From positions 1 to 13,386 of the forward strand of contig CAZGLR010000091.1 of NCBI GenBank assembly GCA_964526635.1: a DNA stretch of 13,386 nucleotides, written 5' to 3'. Shown one piece after another: positions 1-6,847 of this stretch. Numbering within the stretch: the stretch's first letter is position 1; every line of letters begins with the position of its first letter. The notes beneath the pieces are model-generated. The model saw only the letters and a list, made by a program, of their open reading frames with translations, searched no databases and was not told the DNA's origin. The stretch comes from CAZGLR01 sp964526635. GTDB taxonomy: Bacteria > Zixibacteria > MSB-5A5 > GN15 > JAAZOE01. Position numbers and translations under genes: made by a program.

Positions 1-1
1 G

Positions 2-1405
2 GTGATCGGGACCGAGGCCTTCGGTGTCTGGGTGCTGGTGGGATCGTTTTCGGGTTATCTGGGGTTGTTTGATTTCGGGATCGGGTTTGCTGTGGTCAGA
101 TACGTCGCTCGTTTCCAGAAGCTGGGCGACAGTAAAAGCCGCAATGAGGTTGTCGCGACAGCGTTTTATACGGCTGCGATTCTGGCGCTTTTGGTGATTG
201 CGGCCAGCGTGGTCATCGCCTGGTACGCCCCGGTCTGGTTTGAGATTCCCGGTCAGATCATAACCGACAGCCGTATCGTGATCATCCTTATCGGGTTATC
301 GATCGCCGTGGGGTTTCCGTTGTCGGTCTTCTCCGAGGCGCTGGCCGGGGGGTTGTTTCGTTTTGATCTTTTCAACACGGTCTCGGTGATCTCATCGCTG
401 GTGCGGGCGGCGCTGACGGTTTTGTTTCTCGAACTCGGCCTGGGATTGACCGGGATCGGGATGGCGGCCTTGATCGGATCGTCGCTGGGCTATTTCTGGC
501 GCATGAAGATGCTTTTTAAGTTGTTGCCTGATTTGTCGATACATCCAAAATTGGCGAATCGAAAAGCGCTCGGCCTGATCGGATCGTTTTCGCTTTTCTC
601 TTTTATATTAGTCTTGTCGGGGCGGATGGCTTATTATTCCGATTCGTTTGTAGTCGGTATTTTTCGCGGGGTACGTGATGTCGCTATTTTTGGGATTGCG
701 GTCAAACTCACCGAATATCTTCGACAGCTTGTTTTTACACTGACCAAACTGTTCTCACCGGTTGCCTCCAGATATGATCCCGATACCGATCAACGGAGCC
801 TGCAGCGGATCTTATATACCGGGAGCCGTATGAACCTGCTTTTTTCGCTGCCGCTGGCGGTGTTGTTGTTCTATTGGGGCGAAGATGTTATTCGCCTGTG
901 GGTTGGCGATGATTTTCGGGCCGCGGTGCCGATTCTGCAGGTGCTGCTTCTGGGCCATGTTGTGGCGTTTATGCAGGGTATTGGCGGGGAGCTATTGCTG
1001 GGGGTTGGGCGGCATCGGCTTTTTTCGTTGTTATCCCTTGGAGCCGCACTACTTAACATTATTCTATCGATTGTTCTGGTCCAGCGCATCGGCCTGATCG
1101 GGATTGCCTGGGGGACGACTATTCCGCTTATCTTATTGTCGGTGGGGTATGTGCCGTGGGCGTCGCTCCGGCTGGTCCATGGTGGTCCGGGATCGTTTGT
1201 GGTCAAGTCGATGGCTCCGGCATTGGGCGCTGCGGCGCCGGCTGTGGTGGTAATCATTTTGCTGGCCGGGCGCAATGATTCGATTGGACAATTAATAATC
1301 AACCTTATTCTGGTCGGAATTGTGTATATGGCGGGCGTCTGGCTGATCGGGCTGCGCATGGATGAACGGCGCCGTATTGTCTCGCTCTGGCAGAAGAGGT
1401 CATAG
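2..1405 (+). CDS. Polysaccharide/oligosaccharide flippase (Wzx-like), 5'-truncated by window edge
   Basis: This is an integral inner-membrane protein of the polysaccharide flippase branch of the MOP superfamily. Such proteins move lipid-linked oligosaccharide units across the membrane for exopolysaccharide or O-antigen assembly. The 467 visible residues are almost entirely hydrophobic segments with short basic loops. The opening stretch, with GVWVLVGSFSGYLGLFDFG followed by VVRYVARF, matches the usual N-terminal region of the family (a Gly-rich first helix pair, the 'DxGxG...RYVA' signature). Family members normally have about 30-40 residues before it, and the frame is open to the first bases, so the GTG at position 2 is probably an internal Val codon. 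About a dozen membrane spans can be seen. The C-terminus is short and basic (DERRRIVSLWQKRS). The substrate cannot be told. The next gene is 637 bp away behind its own promoter, so this is probably the last gene of an upstream polysaccharide cluster. A MATE drug exporter is less likely given the N-terminal signature. Confidence 0.85.
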   Translation: MIGTEAFGVWVLVGSFSGYLGLFDFGIGFAVVRYVARFQKLGDSKSRNEVVATAFYTAAILALLVIAASVVIAWYAPVWFEIPGQIITDSRIVIILIGLSIAVGFPLSVFSEALAGGLFRFDLFNTVSVISSLVRAALTVLFLELGLGLTGIGMAALIGSSLGYFWRMKMLFKLLPDLSIHPKLANRKALGLIGSFSLFSFILVLSGRMAYYSDSFVVGIFRGVRDVAIFGIAVKLTEYLRQLVFTLTKLFSPVASRYDPDTDQRSLQRILYTGSRMNLLFSLPLAVLLFYWGEDVIRLWVGDDFRAAVPILQVLLLGHVVAFMQGIGGELLLGVGRHRLFSLLSLGAALLNIILSIVLVQRIGLIGIAWGTTIPLILLSVGYVPWASLRLVHGGPGSFVVKSMAPALGAAAPAVVVIILLAGRNDSIGQLIINLILVGIVYMAGVWLIGLRMDERRRIVSLWQKRS

Positions 1406-1441
1406 CACTGGGCAGTACGCCATCTGTTTCAAGATTCAAAA

Positions 1442-1461
1442 TTATGCAGTAATTTGCATAA
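1442..1461 (+). other. Stem-loop after the flippase gene
   Basis: TTATGCA and TGCATAA form a perfect 7-bp stem around a 6-nt loop, 36 nt after the flippase stop codon. It is AT-rich and is not followed by a T-run, so it is at best a weak terminator or an mRNA 3'-end stabiliser. It could also be a palindromic protein-binding site. Confidence 0.3.
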
Positions 1462-1713
1462 GCTGCAAGCTGTTTCCTCGGAAAGTGGAATTGAAATTGA
1501 GAGGCCGGGAATTTGACAGGTCGTGGCGGGTATATCTTGTTGAAAATAGAGATATTTTGGAGTTGTCCGGGAAATTTGTCGGAATGGTCCGGCGGGCACA
1601 GGCTTTGCTTGAATGGGTGGAGACAGATAAAATTATCGAAAAACGGGAGTTTTTCATGCCACAGTTATTCGCACTATTTTAGGGAGATTACACGGAAAGG
1701 TCCAAGAAATCAG

Positions 1714-1742
1714 TTGACAACTTCCAAGACCGCCCTTATATT
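1714..1742 (+). promoter_or_regulatory. Sigma70-type promoter for the dockerin gene
   Basis: TTGACA (1714-1719) is a perfect -35 element. It is separated by exactly 17 bp from TATATT (1737-1742), a five-of-six -10 element. Transcription would start near 1749-1750 and run through a leader of about 290 nt into the gene at 2043. It lies downstream of the flippase gene, which suggests the secreted-protein block is transcribed independently of the polysaccharide genes. Confidence 0.6.
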
Positions 1743-2030
1743 TTCACTGAATGGACAAAATGTCTGCACGGTGATCTTACTGAACATTACATAGACGGGT
1801 TTGGTTCCTTTGTAAACTGTTCAAAGCCTGAGAATCACATAATACTTACGTACCTTGTCGCTTACCACGTAAACGACGTATCGGTGGAAGCGAACTCACA
1901 AACGAAGCACCTTCAACGGTTCCGGGCCTTAGGGTTGTGACAACAGCAAAGAACGCCTAACGGCGGAGGTGAGTGACTGACCTTGATCTAAGGGAAGAGT
2001 CAACTGATCGGCAACGTGAAAAACCCTGTA

Positions 2031-2035
2031 GGAGG
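2031..2035 (+). promoter_or_regulatory. Ribosome binding site fixing the start at 2043
   Basis: GGAGG at 2031-2035 is 7 nt from the ATG at 2043. An in-frame GTG at 2016 would add nine residues and would place this Shine-Dalgarno sequence inside the coding region, with nothing comparable upstream. The ATG also gives a cleaner signal peptide. Confidence 0.85.
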
Positions 2036-2042
2036 AATCAAT

Positions 2043-3245
2043 ATGTCCGTCACCAGTCTGTTGAGACGACTAACACCGCTAATTCTTATCGGAGCGGTTC
2101 TCCTTTTTCATGCCACCGGCGCAATCGCCGAAAGCGAGGCGCTGCCCAAGATTACGCTTTTGGTCGAGAATACACAGGTCAATGCCGGTGATGAGTTGGC
2201 GGAAATTGCTGTGTATATTGGCAATTATACCGACACGCTCGCGGGATTTGCCGTGCGCTTGAATATTGATCGTCCCGGATGGATCGAATTCCGTACGGAC
2301 ATTCAGGATATTACAGTGGATACGATTTTTGAATATTGCGATGAGTGGGATCAGGGCACCTGCATACACTGGGTGGATACCATGATTATTGATACCACTA
2401 TTGAATCCGGCGCGGTCGATACCACCGGCAGTGCTATTTCGGGCTGGGAGTTTGTCACTGCGACATCCTCGGGACCGCATCGTCAGGATATAAAAGTTAC
2501 CGGCCTGGCCGACAAGCTGGGTGCGCCCTATCACGCCGGTCTGGCGCCATCGCAAGAGGAACGACTGCTGTTCAAGCTCAAGGTGAGGGCCTATGCCGAT
2601 GTCCCGGATGAACCGGATTCGTCGGTCGAGATGCTTATTGTGGAAAGCCTGAGTGAAACCAATTTTTCGAATCCGTATGGCGATTTGATTGCCACGATTA
2701 CCCGGCATAATATCTGTGATACTCTGGCCAAATTGTGTACCGAATGGGATGGCGACAGTTGTGTCGGCATCTGGGTCGATACGAGCATTGAAATGGCCGA
2801 TTCGATCGTGATCGATACCTTCTTTCATTACTGGGTCTGCGATTCGCTCGAGGGTCCCGACTGTGTCAAGTGGGTGGATACGATCTGCACGCAGTTCCAG
2901 GGCGACAGTTGTATCAACTGGATCGATGTTGACAGCACGATCGCTGAAAGAGTGACAATCGATTCGATACCGTGGACAGTCCGCGATACGGCCGTGTCTT
3001 TCTATGACAACGGTACGATTCAGATTCAGGTCGGCCCGCCGTGCATTTGTGGTGATGCCACTGATGACGGCGCCGTGAATGTCGGGGACGCCGTTTTCCT
3101 CATCAACTTTATCTTCAAGGGCGGGGCCGCGCCGCCATATGAAGATTGTGCCAATGCCAATGGTGATTCGAGTTTGAATATTGGTGACGCGGTGTACCTC
3201 ATCAACTACATCTTTAAGGGCGGGGCCGCGCCGATCTGTCAATAG
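2043..3245 (+). CDS. Secreted cohesin-like/dockerin type I repeat protein with Cys-x7-Cys units
   Basis: This 400-residue exported protein has a signal peptide (RR at 8-9, hydrophobic core 10-24, likely cleavage after AIA at 27-29). Residues about 36-330 look like a cohesin-like beta-sandwich: a start of the type 'ITLLVENTQVNAGDE', a middle strand around 176-183, and a last strand near 325-330. It is broken up by inserted segments. Four units of the form C-x7-C-x(2-3)-W-(V/I)-D occur at C99/C107, C232/C240, C266/C274 and C282/C290, so disulfides are likely. Residues 337-397 are two dockerin repeats. Their loops are D338, T340, D342, N346, D349 and N371, N373, D375, N379, D382, each followed by AV(F/Y)LIN(F/Y)IFKGGAAP; they should bind calcium. 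There is no C-terminal sorting domain, unlike the three large proteins downstream, so it may be held on the surface by a partner. No catalytic domain is visible. From codon 14 on it uses no TTA, CTA or TCA codon. Confidence 0.85.
   Translation: MSVTSLLRRLTPLILIGAVLLFHATGAIAESEALPKITLLVENTQVNAGDELAEIAVYIGNYTDTLAGFAVRLNIDRPGWIEFRTDIQDITVDTIFEYCDEWDQGTCIHWVDTMIIDTTIESGAVDTTGSAISGWEFVTATSSGPHRQDIKVTGLADKLGAPYHAGLAPSQEERLLFKLKVRAYADVPDEPDSSVEMLIVESLSETNFSNPYGDLIATITRHNICDTLAKLCTEWDGDSCVGIWVDTSIEMADSIVIDTFFHYWVCDSLEGPDCVKWVDTICTQFQGDSCINWIDVDSTIAERVTIDSIPWTVRDTAVSFYDNGTIQIQVGPPCICGDATDDGAVNVGDAVFLINFIFKGGAAPPYEDCANANGDSSLNIGDAVYLINYIFKGGAAPICQ
3051..3233 (+). repeat. Tandem dockerin repeat (99-bp period) within the dockerin gene
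   Basis: Two units begin at 3051 and 3150 with a period of 99 bp (33 residues). The second half of each unit, covering the helix and the KGGAAP tail, is the best conserved; the 3' ends share the run GGCGGGGCCGCGCCG. The EF-hand-like positions 1, 3, 5, 9 and 12 carry D/T/D/N/D in the first unit and N/N/D/N/D in the second. Confidence 0.85.
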
Positions 3246-3284
3246 CGGCGGCCGGAGACCCTGCCGAGGTAAAACAAATAATAT

Positions 3285-3308
3285 GGTCCCGGGTTCGAAA
3301 CCGGGACC
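3285..3308 (+). terminator. GC-rich hairpin after the dockerin gene
   Basis: GGTCCCGG and CCGGGACC form a perfect 8-bp stem around an 8-nt loop (GTTCGAAA), 40 nt after the stop codon. There is no T-run downstream on the + strand. An AT-rich tract lies on the other side, so it could act better in the reverse direction or be an mRNA 3'-end stabiliser. The TTCGAAA loop looks like a tRNA T-arm, but no tRNA is present. Confidence 0.45.
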
Positions 3309-3418
3309 GACAACAACACTGAAGATGTTGAAGGACAAAGCATTACTCGCTTGTAACACGATATACGGAAAAATAACGCAATACTCATAAACTCTCAATA
3401 GAGAGCAAACAAATTGTG

Positions 3419-3427
3419 TGATAGAAT
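3419..3427 (+). promoter_or_regulatory. Candidate extended -10 promoter
   Basis: TGA-TAGAAT fits the extended -10 pattern TGnTATAAT with one mismatch. No good -35 element lies 16-18 bp upstream. Transcription would start near 3433-3435, inside or just before the anti-Shine-Dalgarno match, giving a leader of about 220 nt for the gene at 3654. Confidence 0.35.
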
Positions 3428-3430
3428 ATG

Positions 3431-3441
3431 AAAGGAGGTGA
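3431..3441 (+). promoter_or_regulatory. Orphan perfect Shine-Dalgarno sequence in a leader
   Basis: AAAGGAGGTGA is complementary over 11 nt to the conserved 3' end of 16S rRNA. No ATG or GTG follows at a usable distance. The nearest candidate, TTG at 3456, is 17 nt away and would open only a short frame. The real start of the next gene is over 200 nt downstream with its own AAGGAG. It may be a ribosome standby site, a leader-peptide remnant, or chance. Confidence 0.35.
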
Positions 3442-3653
3442 CACGCACAAAGAGGTTGTTTTTTGACACGCGCTCAAAAGAGAGAACCTCGGATTACAGA
3501 ATTGTAACACGCTCACATCAGGCAGTTCGGTCGGCTCAACTGAAGTGCATGGTGGTTACATGACTGGGTCAAGAGGCTGACTTTCTTCAAAGGAAACTGT
3601 AATTTGTAGCTAACTGCTACGACTTCAAAAACTGGTAATGAAGGAGCAACAAA

Positions 3654-6290
3654 ATGAAGCGTACTATCGTTTTGCTTGCAACGCTACTTCTTTCTTTTGG
3701 GCTGGTTAGCGCCGCCAACCAGGTGAACGCATTCCTCGAGTGGGATGGTCCGGGCACCGATACGGTTTGGGTCGGCAGCGCCACTCGGCTGGTTATCCAG
3801 CTCGAAAATGACGTGAAACTCGGTGGTCTGTCCATCGGTTTCGAACTTACCACCAATGACGTGATTACCTGGACGTATGACGTTCAGGGTACTCCCGATG
3901 GTGCGACTATTATCACCCCGGGTACCCTTACCCTCGGTGGTCGTATGGCTCCGGGTGGCGCCGTATGGGATCTGGGCGGCTTTCAGTTCACCCAGCGTTC
4001 CATGGACGGTGTCTCCCCTGACTCCATGCTCGTTGGTGGCGCCGCTCTCGGCGGTGGTTTCACACCGGGCGGTTTCGAAGACCACGTCGTCCTGCATTTC
4101 ACTCCGGATGGTGTGACTGGTGACGACAAGGGTACTATCTGCTTCGACTCCACCTATATCCCGCCGGCGGGTCAGTTCCTGTTCATCGACGAATTCGCCG
4201 CTAGTATCTTTCCGGGTTATGTCCCTGGCGACATCGTGTGTTTGCCGGTTGCCGTTCTGCCGAACCTGGCTCCGGAATTCACCAACTGCCCTGGCGCCGC
4301 GATTAATGTGAATCATTGCGGTCAGGGTTCGGTTGATCTGGATGCCACGGACGCCGAAGGCGATCCGTTCCAGTTTTCCGTTGCCGGTAACACCGGTTCC
4401 GGTGCGGCCAATGTTGACGCCAACACCGGCGTGTTGACCTACACCCCGGCTCCGGGCGAACTCGGCTCCGTGACCGTGACCGTTGCTGCGACTGATGCTT
4501 TTGGCAGCAACACCTGCGACGTCGAATTCAACATCACCAACAATGCCCCGACCGTTACCTGTGGCGACGCGGTGTATCCGGTTGGTAAGGGCAATGCCGT
4601 TGTTAACGGTGATATCGCTGGTGCTGATGTTGATGCTTGCGACAACCTGACCTTTGCCCTGATCAATCTGCCGGCTACCGTCAACGCTCCGTCGATCGAC
4701 GCTGGCACTGGTGAATTCACCTGGCTGACCGACGACACCGAAGGTGGCAACACCTTTACGTTCGAAGTTGAAGTCAGCGATGGTTTTACCACTGCTACCT
4801 GCACCTTCGACGTTGACGTTCTGTTGACCGAACCGTTTGAAGTTATGATTGAGAAGGTCCATGGTCAGCTTCAGGGTCACTATGCCACCCTCGATATCGT
4901 GAAGAACCTCGGTTCCGAACTGATGGGTGGTTATGACTTCCTGATCGGCTATGATCCGTCTGCCATCTCCTTTGTGTCCGCCGAACTCGGCGACATGCTG
5001 GATTGGGAATACTTCACCTATCGTTATAACTACAATGGCAATTGCGGCAACGGCTGCCCGAGCGGTCTGCTGCGCATAGTTGCTATTGCCGACATTAACG
5101 ACGGTCCGAATCATCCCAACGACTTTACTCTCCCTACTGGTGACGCCTTCGCTTCGCTGACCTTCCTCATCACGAACGACCGTACTCTGGAATGTATGTA
5201 TGTTCCGGTTTCGTTCTACTGGATGGACTGCGGCGACAACACCATTTCGTCCAAGTTCGGTGACACGCTGTTTGTTTCCCGCTTCGTCAAGAACTACTAT
5301 GGCGATGATGGTATAGACACCTATGTCGACGTAACCGACAATGGCTACGGCTTCCCGGGTTACTATGGTGCCCCGACGGTGCCGTGTCTCGACGGTGACA
5401 AAGAAGTTCCGGTTCGTTTCATCGACTTCCTGAATGGTGGCTTTGACATCATTTGTTCGGATGAAATCGATGCGCGTGGTGACATCAACGTCAACGGTGT
5501 TGTGTATGAAATCGCTGACGCTGTTATGTACACCAACTACTTCATCAATGGTATCTCCGCCTTTGGCCCGACCGCCTTGGATCATCAGGAAGCCTCGATT
5601 GCGGCTTCTGATGCTAATGCCGACGGCCTGGTTCTTTCGGTTGCTGACCTGGTTTACCTGGTCCGTGTGATCGTTGGCGACGCTCTCCCGTATCCGAAGC
5701 CGGTTCCGGGTGCCTCTGTTGAGCTCGTTGCTCAGGGCAATAACGTTGCTTTCAATTCCGACGTCACCCTTGGTGGTGCTCTGTTGGTCTTTGAAGCTTC
5801 CGGTAGTGTTGGCGAAATCACCGTTCCTGGTATGGATGTCAAGCAGAGCTTCGAAAATGGCGAACTCCGTGTGCTGGTCTACAGCCTCGAAGGTGCTGCC
5901 ATGCCCGAAGATCTGGTTTTGAATATCCCGACCGACGGCAATCTGGTTCTGACTGAAGCCGATCTCGCGACTTACGAAGGCGCTGTGATGGATTACACCA
6001 TCAACAACGTCCCGACTGAGTTCGATCTGGCTCAGAACTATCCGAACCCGTTCAACCCGACCACCACGATCGCTATGAGCCTGCCGGTTGAATCCGACTG
6101 GACTCTGAAGATCTACAACGTGGCCGGTCAGCTCGTTAACGAATTCACCGGCCACAATGCTGCCGGCACCGTTAACGTCGAATGGGACGGCACGAATGTC
6201 AATGGTGAAACTGTTGCTTCCGGTATCTACTTCTACAAGGCTTCGGCCGACGCCTTCTCGGCGACCAAGAAGATGGTCCTGATGAAGTAA
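3654..6290 (+). CDS. Large secreted surface protein: cohesin-like, Ig-like, variant dockerin and C-terminal sorting domain
   Basis: This is an 878-residue exported protein, likely surface-anchored and structural. The start is fixed by AAGGAG 7 nt upstream. Visible order: signal peptide 1-21; cohesin-like domain about 22-205; two Ig/cadherin-like domains about 206-298 and 299-392, with paired cysteines (C211/C222/C288, C303/C329/C383); second cohesin-like domain about 395-600; dockerin-like pair about 609-676; a short beta module about 688-782; and a FlgD-like/type A sorting domain about 788-878 (NYPNPFNP at 795-802, GETVASGIYFY, ending KKMVLMK). The dockerin loops, D610-D622 and D653-D665, are each one residue longer than canonical. 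No enzyme domain is seen. Codon use is strongly biased: no TTA, CTA or TCA after codon 11, and in the first 200 codons every glycine after the signal peptide is GGT or GGC. This suggests very high expression, as for an S-layer or major scaffold protein. It seems to be transcribed alone, with its own leader and a hairpin after the stop. Confidence 0.85.
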   Translation: MKRTIVLLATLLLSFGLVSAANQVNAFLEWDGPGTDTVWVGSATRLVIQLENDVKLGGLSIGFELTTNDVITWTYDVQGTPDGATIITPGTLTLGGRMAPGGAVWDLGGFQFTQRSMDGVSPDSMLVGGAALGGGFTPGGFEDHVVLHFTPDGVTGDDKGTICFDSTYIPPAGQFLFIDEFAASIFPGYVPGDIVCLPVAVLPNLAPEFTNCPGAAINVNHCGQGSVDLDATDAEGDPFQFSVAGNTGSGAANVDANTGVLTYTPAPGELGSVTVTVAATDAFGSNTCDVEFNITNNAPTVTCGDAVYPVGKGNAVVNGDIAGADVDACDNLTFALINLPATVNAPSIDAGTGEFTWLTDDTEGGNTFTFEVEVSDGFTTATCTFDVDVLLTEPFEVMIEKVHGQLQGHYATLDIVKNLGSELMGGYDFLIGYDPSAISFVSAELGDMLDWEYFTYRYNYNGNCGNGCPSGLLRIVAIADINDGPNHPNDFTLPTGDAFASLTFLITNDRTLECMYVPVSFYWMDCGDNTISSKFGDTLFVSRFVKNYYGDDGIDTYVDVTDNGYGFPGYYGAPTVPCLDGDKEVPVRFIDFLNGGFDIICSDEIDARGDINVNGVVYEIADAVMYTNYFINGISAFGPTALDHQEASIAASDANADGLVLSVADLVYLVRVIVGDALPYPKPVPGASVELVAQGNNVAFNSDVTLGGALLVFEASGSVGEITVPGMDVKQSFENGELRVLVYSLEGAAMPEDLVLNIPTDGNLVLTEADLATYEGAVMDYTINNVPTEFDLAQNYPNPFNPTTTIAMSLPVESDWTLKIYNVAGQLVNEFTGHNAAGTVNVEWDGTNVNGETVASGIYFYKASADAFSATKKMVLMK
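5481..5678 (+). other. Variant 'YEIADA' dockerin-like module (13-residue loops)
   Basis: Residues 610-675 contain two EF-hand-like loops. The first runs D610, N612, N614, G615 ... E619, D622. The second runs D653, N655, D657, G658 ... D665. In both, the final Asp is at loop position 13, where canonical dockerin and EF-hand loops have 12. The module matches the one in the downstream gene at 8426-8605 in motif and spacing (YEIADAV, then SxADLVxL). Confidence 0.65.
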
Positions 6291-6312
6291 GGTTTTTACC
6301 TTATAGATTATG

Positions 6313-6338
6313 GCAGAGACCCCCGAGGGGGTCTCTGC
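6313..6338 (+). terminator. Strong hairpin terminator after the highly biased gene
   Basis: GCAGAGACCCCC and GGGGGTCTCTGC are perfectly complementary, giving at least 11 bp closed by a CGAG loop, 22 nt after the stop codon. The downstream tract (TATACATCT) is only partly T-rich. The length and position still make it the likely 3' end of the transcript. Confidence 0.7.
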
Positions 6339-6454
6339 TATACATCTAAACCGACATTGGATGTTGGACATGAGCACGTTTACAGGAGGTTGGTATTGAC
6401 AGTAGATAACGATTGAGAAAGAAATACAACCGAAAAAAAGGACGAAACAACATG

Positions 6455-6511
6455 TCCCGCACAGAGTACCATATACCTCCCCTCTCACGCATTGCGGGAT
6501 TTTTTGTTTTT
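6455..6511 (+). terminator. Second hairpin with a strong T-run
   Basis: TCCCGCA (6455-6461) pairs with TGCGGGA (6493-6499). The 31-nt interior has a further AGAG/CTCT pairing. It is followed directly by TTTTTTGTTTTT (6500-6511), the best U-tract in the window. It could be a backup terminator for the gene ending at 6290, or the 3' end of a small RNA or attenuated leader starting between the two hairpins. Confidence 0.45.
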
Positions 6512-6717
6512 GCAGGGTTTCTTCCGTTTAAAATCACTGCCATAAACGTGCAAAACGTTGCATATTCTCACCATGGGTCTTTCCCTTACCTGCCGTTTAA
6601 GGGTAACAACTTCCGTTTTGTGTCTTTAGTAAGTCAGAGCAGGTCCCTGAGTCCGGAGCGCTACAGGAGTCAATGGGTATAGATTAAGATATTGCTAAGT
6701 AATGACTTGCGGCGTCG

Positions 6718-6757
6718 CAATCGCCCCCTCACACCAGCCTGCGCGATTGTATGTATT
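6718..6757 (+). terminator. Weak terminator-like hairpin upstream of the operon
   Basis: CAATCGC (6718-6724) pairs with GCGATTG (6743-6749) across an 18-nt loop, and a T-rich tract (TATGTATTTATTTT) follows. It lies about 100 nt before the gene at 6848, so it could be an attenuator in that gene's leader if transcription begins upstream. Confidence 0.3.
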
Positions 6758-6847
6758 TATTTTGACGCTGTTTGCTAAAGGAAGCGATGTTTTGGAGTCG
6801 CCGGCCCGTGCCGGTAAGGTATTTGCTCAAAGCATAAGCGGATAGTT

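Larger units (their letters stand above)
1406..2042 (+). other. Long intergenic region and leader upstream of the dockerin gene
   Basis: This gap of 637 bp has no convincing gene. It holds a short perfect inverted repeat just after the flippase (1442-1461), a consensus-like promoter (1714-1742), a second small inverted repeat (TTACGT at 1846-1851, ACGTAA at 1867-1872), an unused GGAGGTGA at 1965-1972, and the ribosome binding site of the next gene. If the promoter is real, the transcript has a leader of about 290 nt, long enough for a structured regulatory RNA, but I do not recognise a known riboswitch. A GTG-started frame at 1485-1682 (65 codons, ending FALF) has a fairly protein-like composition but no Shine-Dalgarno sequence and no recognisable family; I do not call it a gene. 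Confidence 0.6.
3246..3653 (+). other. Intergenic region and leader upstream of the highly biased gene
   Basis: This 408-bp gap holds a GC-rich hairpin (3285-3308), a short CTCTC/GAGAG hairpin (3392-3405), an extended -10 promoter candidate (3419-3427), an 11-nt perfect complement of the 16S rRNA 3' end (3431-3441), and a GAGGTT/AACCTC pairing across a T-rich loop (about 3452-3489). It also holds a GTAGC/GCTAC hairpin (3607-3621) and the true ribosome binding site, AAGGAG at 3641-3646, 7 nt before the ATG at 3654. TTGTAACACG occurs twice (3351 and 3503) and TGACACGC twice (3439 and 3464). No small gene is supported. Confidence 0.55.
6291..6847 (+). other. Intergenic region with several hairpins
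   Basis: This 557-bp gap follows the highly biased gene. It holds a strong GC hairpin (6313-6338), an AGGAGG with no long gene behind it (6384-6389; a TTG six nt downstream opens only six codons), a TTGACA at 6396-6401 without a good -10, a hairpin with a T-run (6455-6511), a second terminator-like hairpin (6718-6757), and a CCGGC/GCCGG hairpin near 6800. A frame at 6452-6682 (76 residues) has unlikely composition and contains the T-run hairpin, so I do not call it. No clear promoter for the gene at 6848 is visible; TTGACG at 6762-6767 is the nearest -35-like word. Confidence 0.55.

Noticed and set aside
2..1405. MATE-type drug efflux pump
   Set aside because: The N-terminal 'LFDFGIGFAVVRYVARF' pattern and the overall hydrophobicity fit polysaccharide flippases better.
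1485..1682. 65-codon GTG-started frame in the first gap
   Set aside because: The composition is fairly protein-like, but there is no Shine-Dalgarno sequence, no recognisable family, and the frame also reads upstream into the flippase gene in another phase.
1973..2191. 72-codon GTG-started frame overlapping the dockerin gene
   Set aside because: The Shine-Dalgarno-like GGAGGTGA is directly against the GTG, which is too close. Most of the frame overlaps the signal-peptide region of a well-supported gene.
3051..3233. CRISPR-like direct repeats
   Set aside because: The repeats are in-frame coding dockerin units with a 99-bp period, without unique spacers between constant repeats. The same holds for the 273-bp units at 12907-13386.
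3280..3310. tRNA-like T-arm (GGGTTCGAAACC)
   Set aside because: The stem pairs around an 8-nt loop rather than seven, and no acceptor, D or anticodon arm can be built around it. It reads better as a transcript-end hairpin.
2079..3398. 439-codon open frame on the minus strand
   Set aside because: Also codon-aligned shadow of the dockerin gene; it ends at the gene's CTA at codon 13 and has no ribosome binding site or family resemblance.
3684..6488. 934-codon open frame on the minus strand
   Set aside because: It is codon-aligned with the + strand gene and stays open only because that gene lacks TTA, CTA and TCA codons. The + strand frame has a ribosome binding site, a signal peptide and recognisable domains.
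6452..6682. 76-codon frame with a weak purine tract upstream
   Set aside because: It contains the hairpin plus T-run, and its composition is poor in typical protein pattern; no family is recognised.
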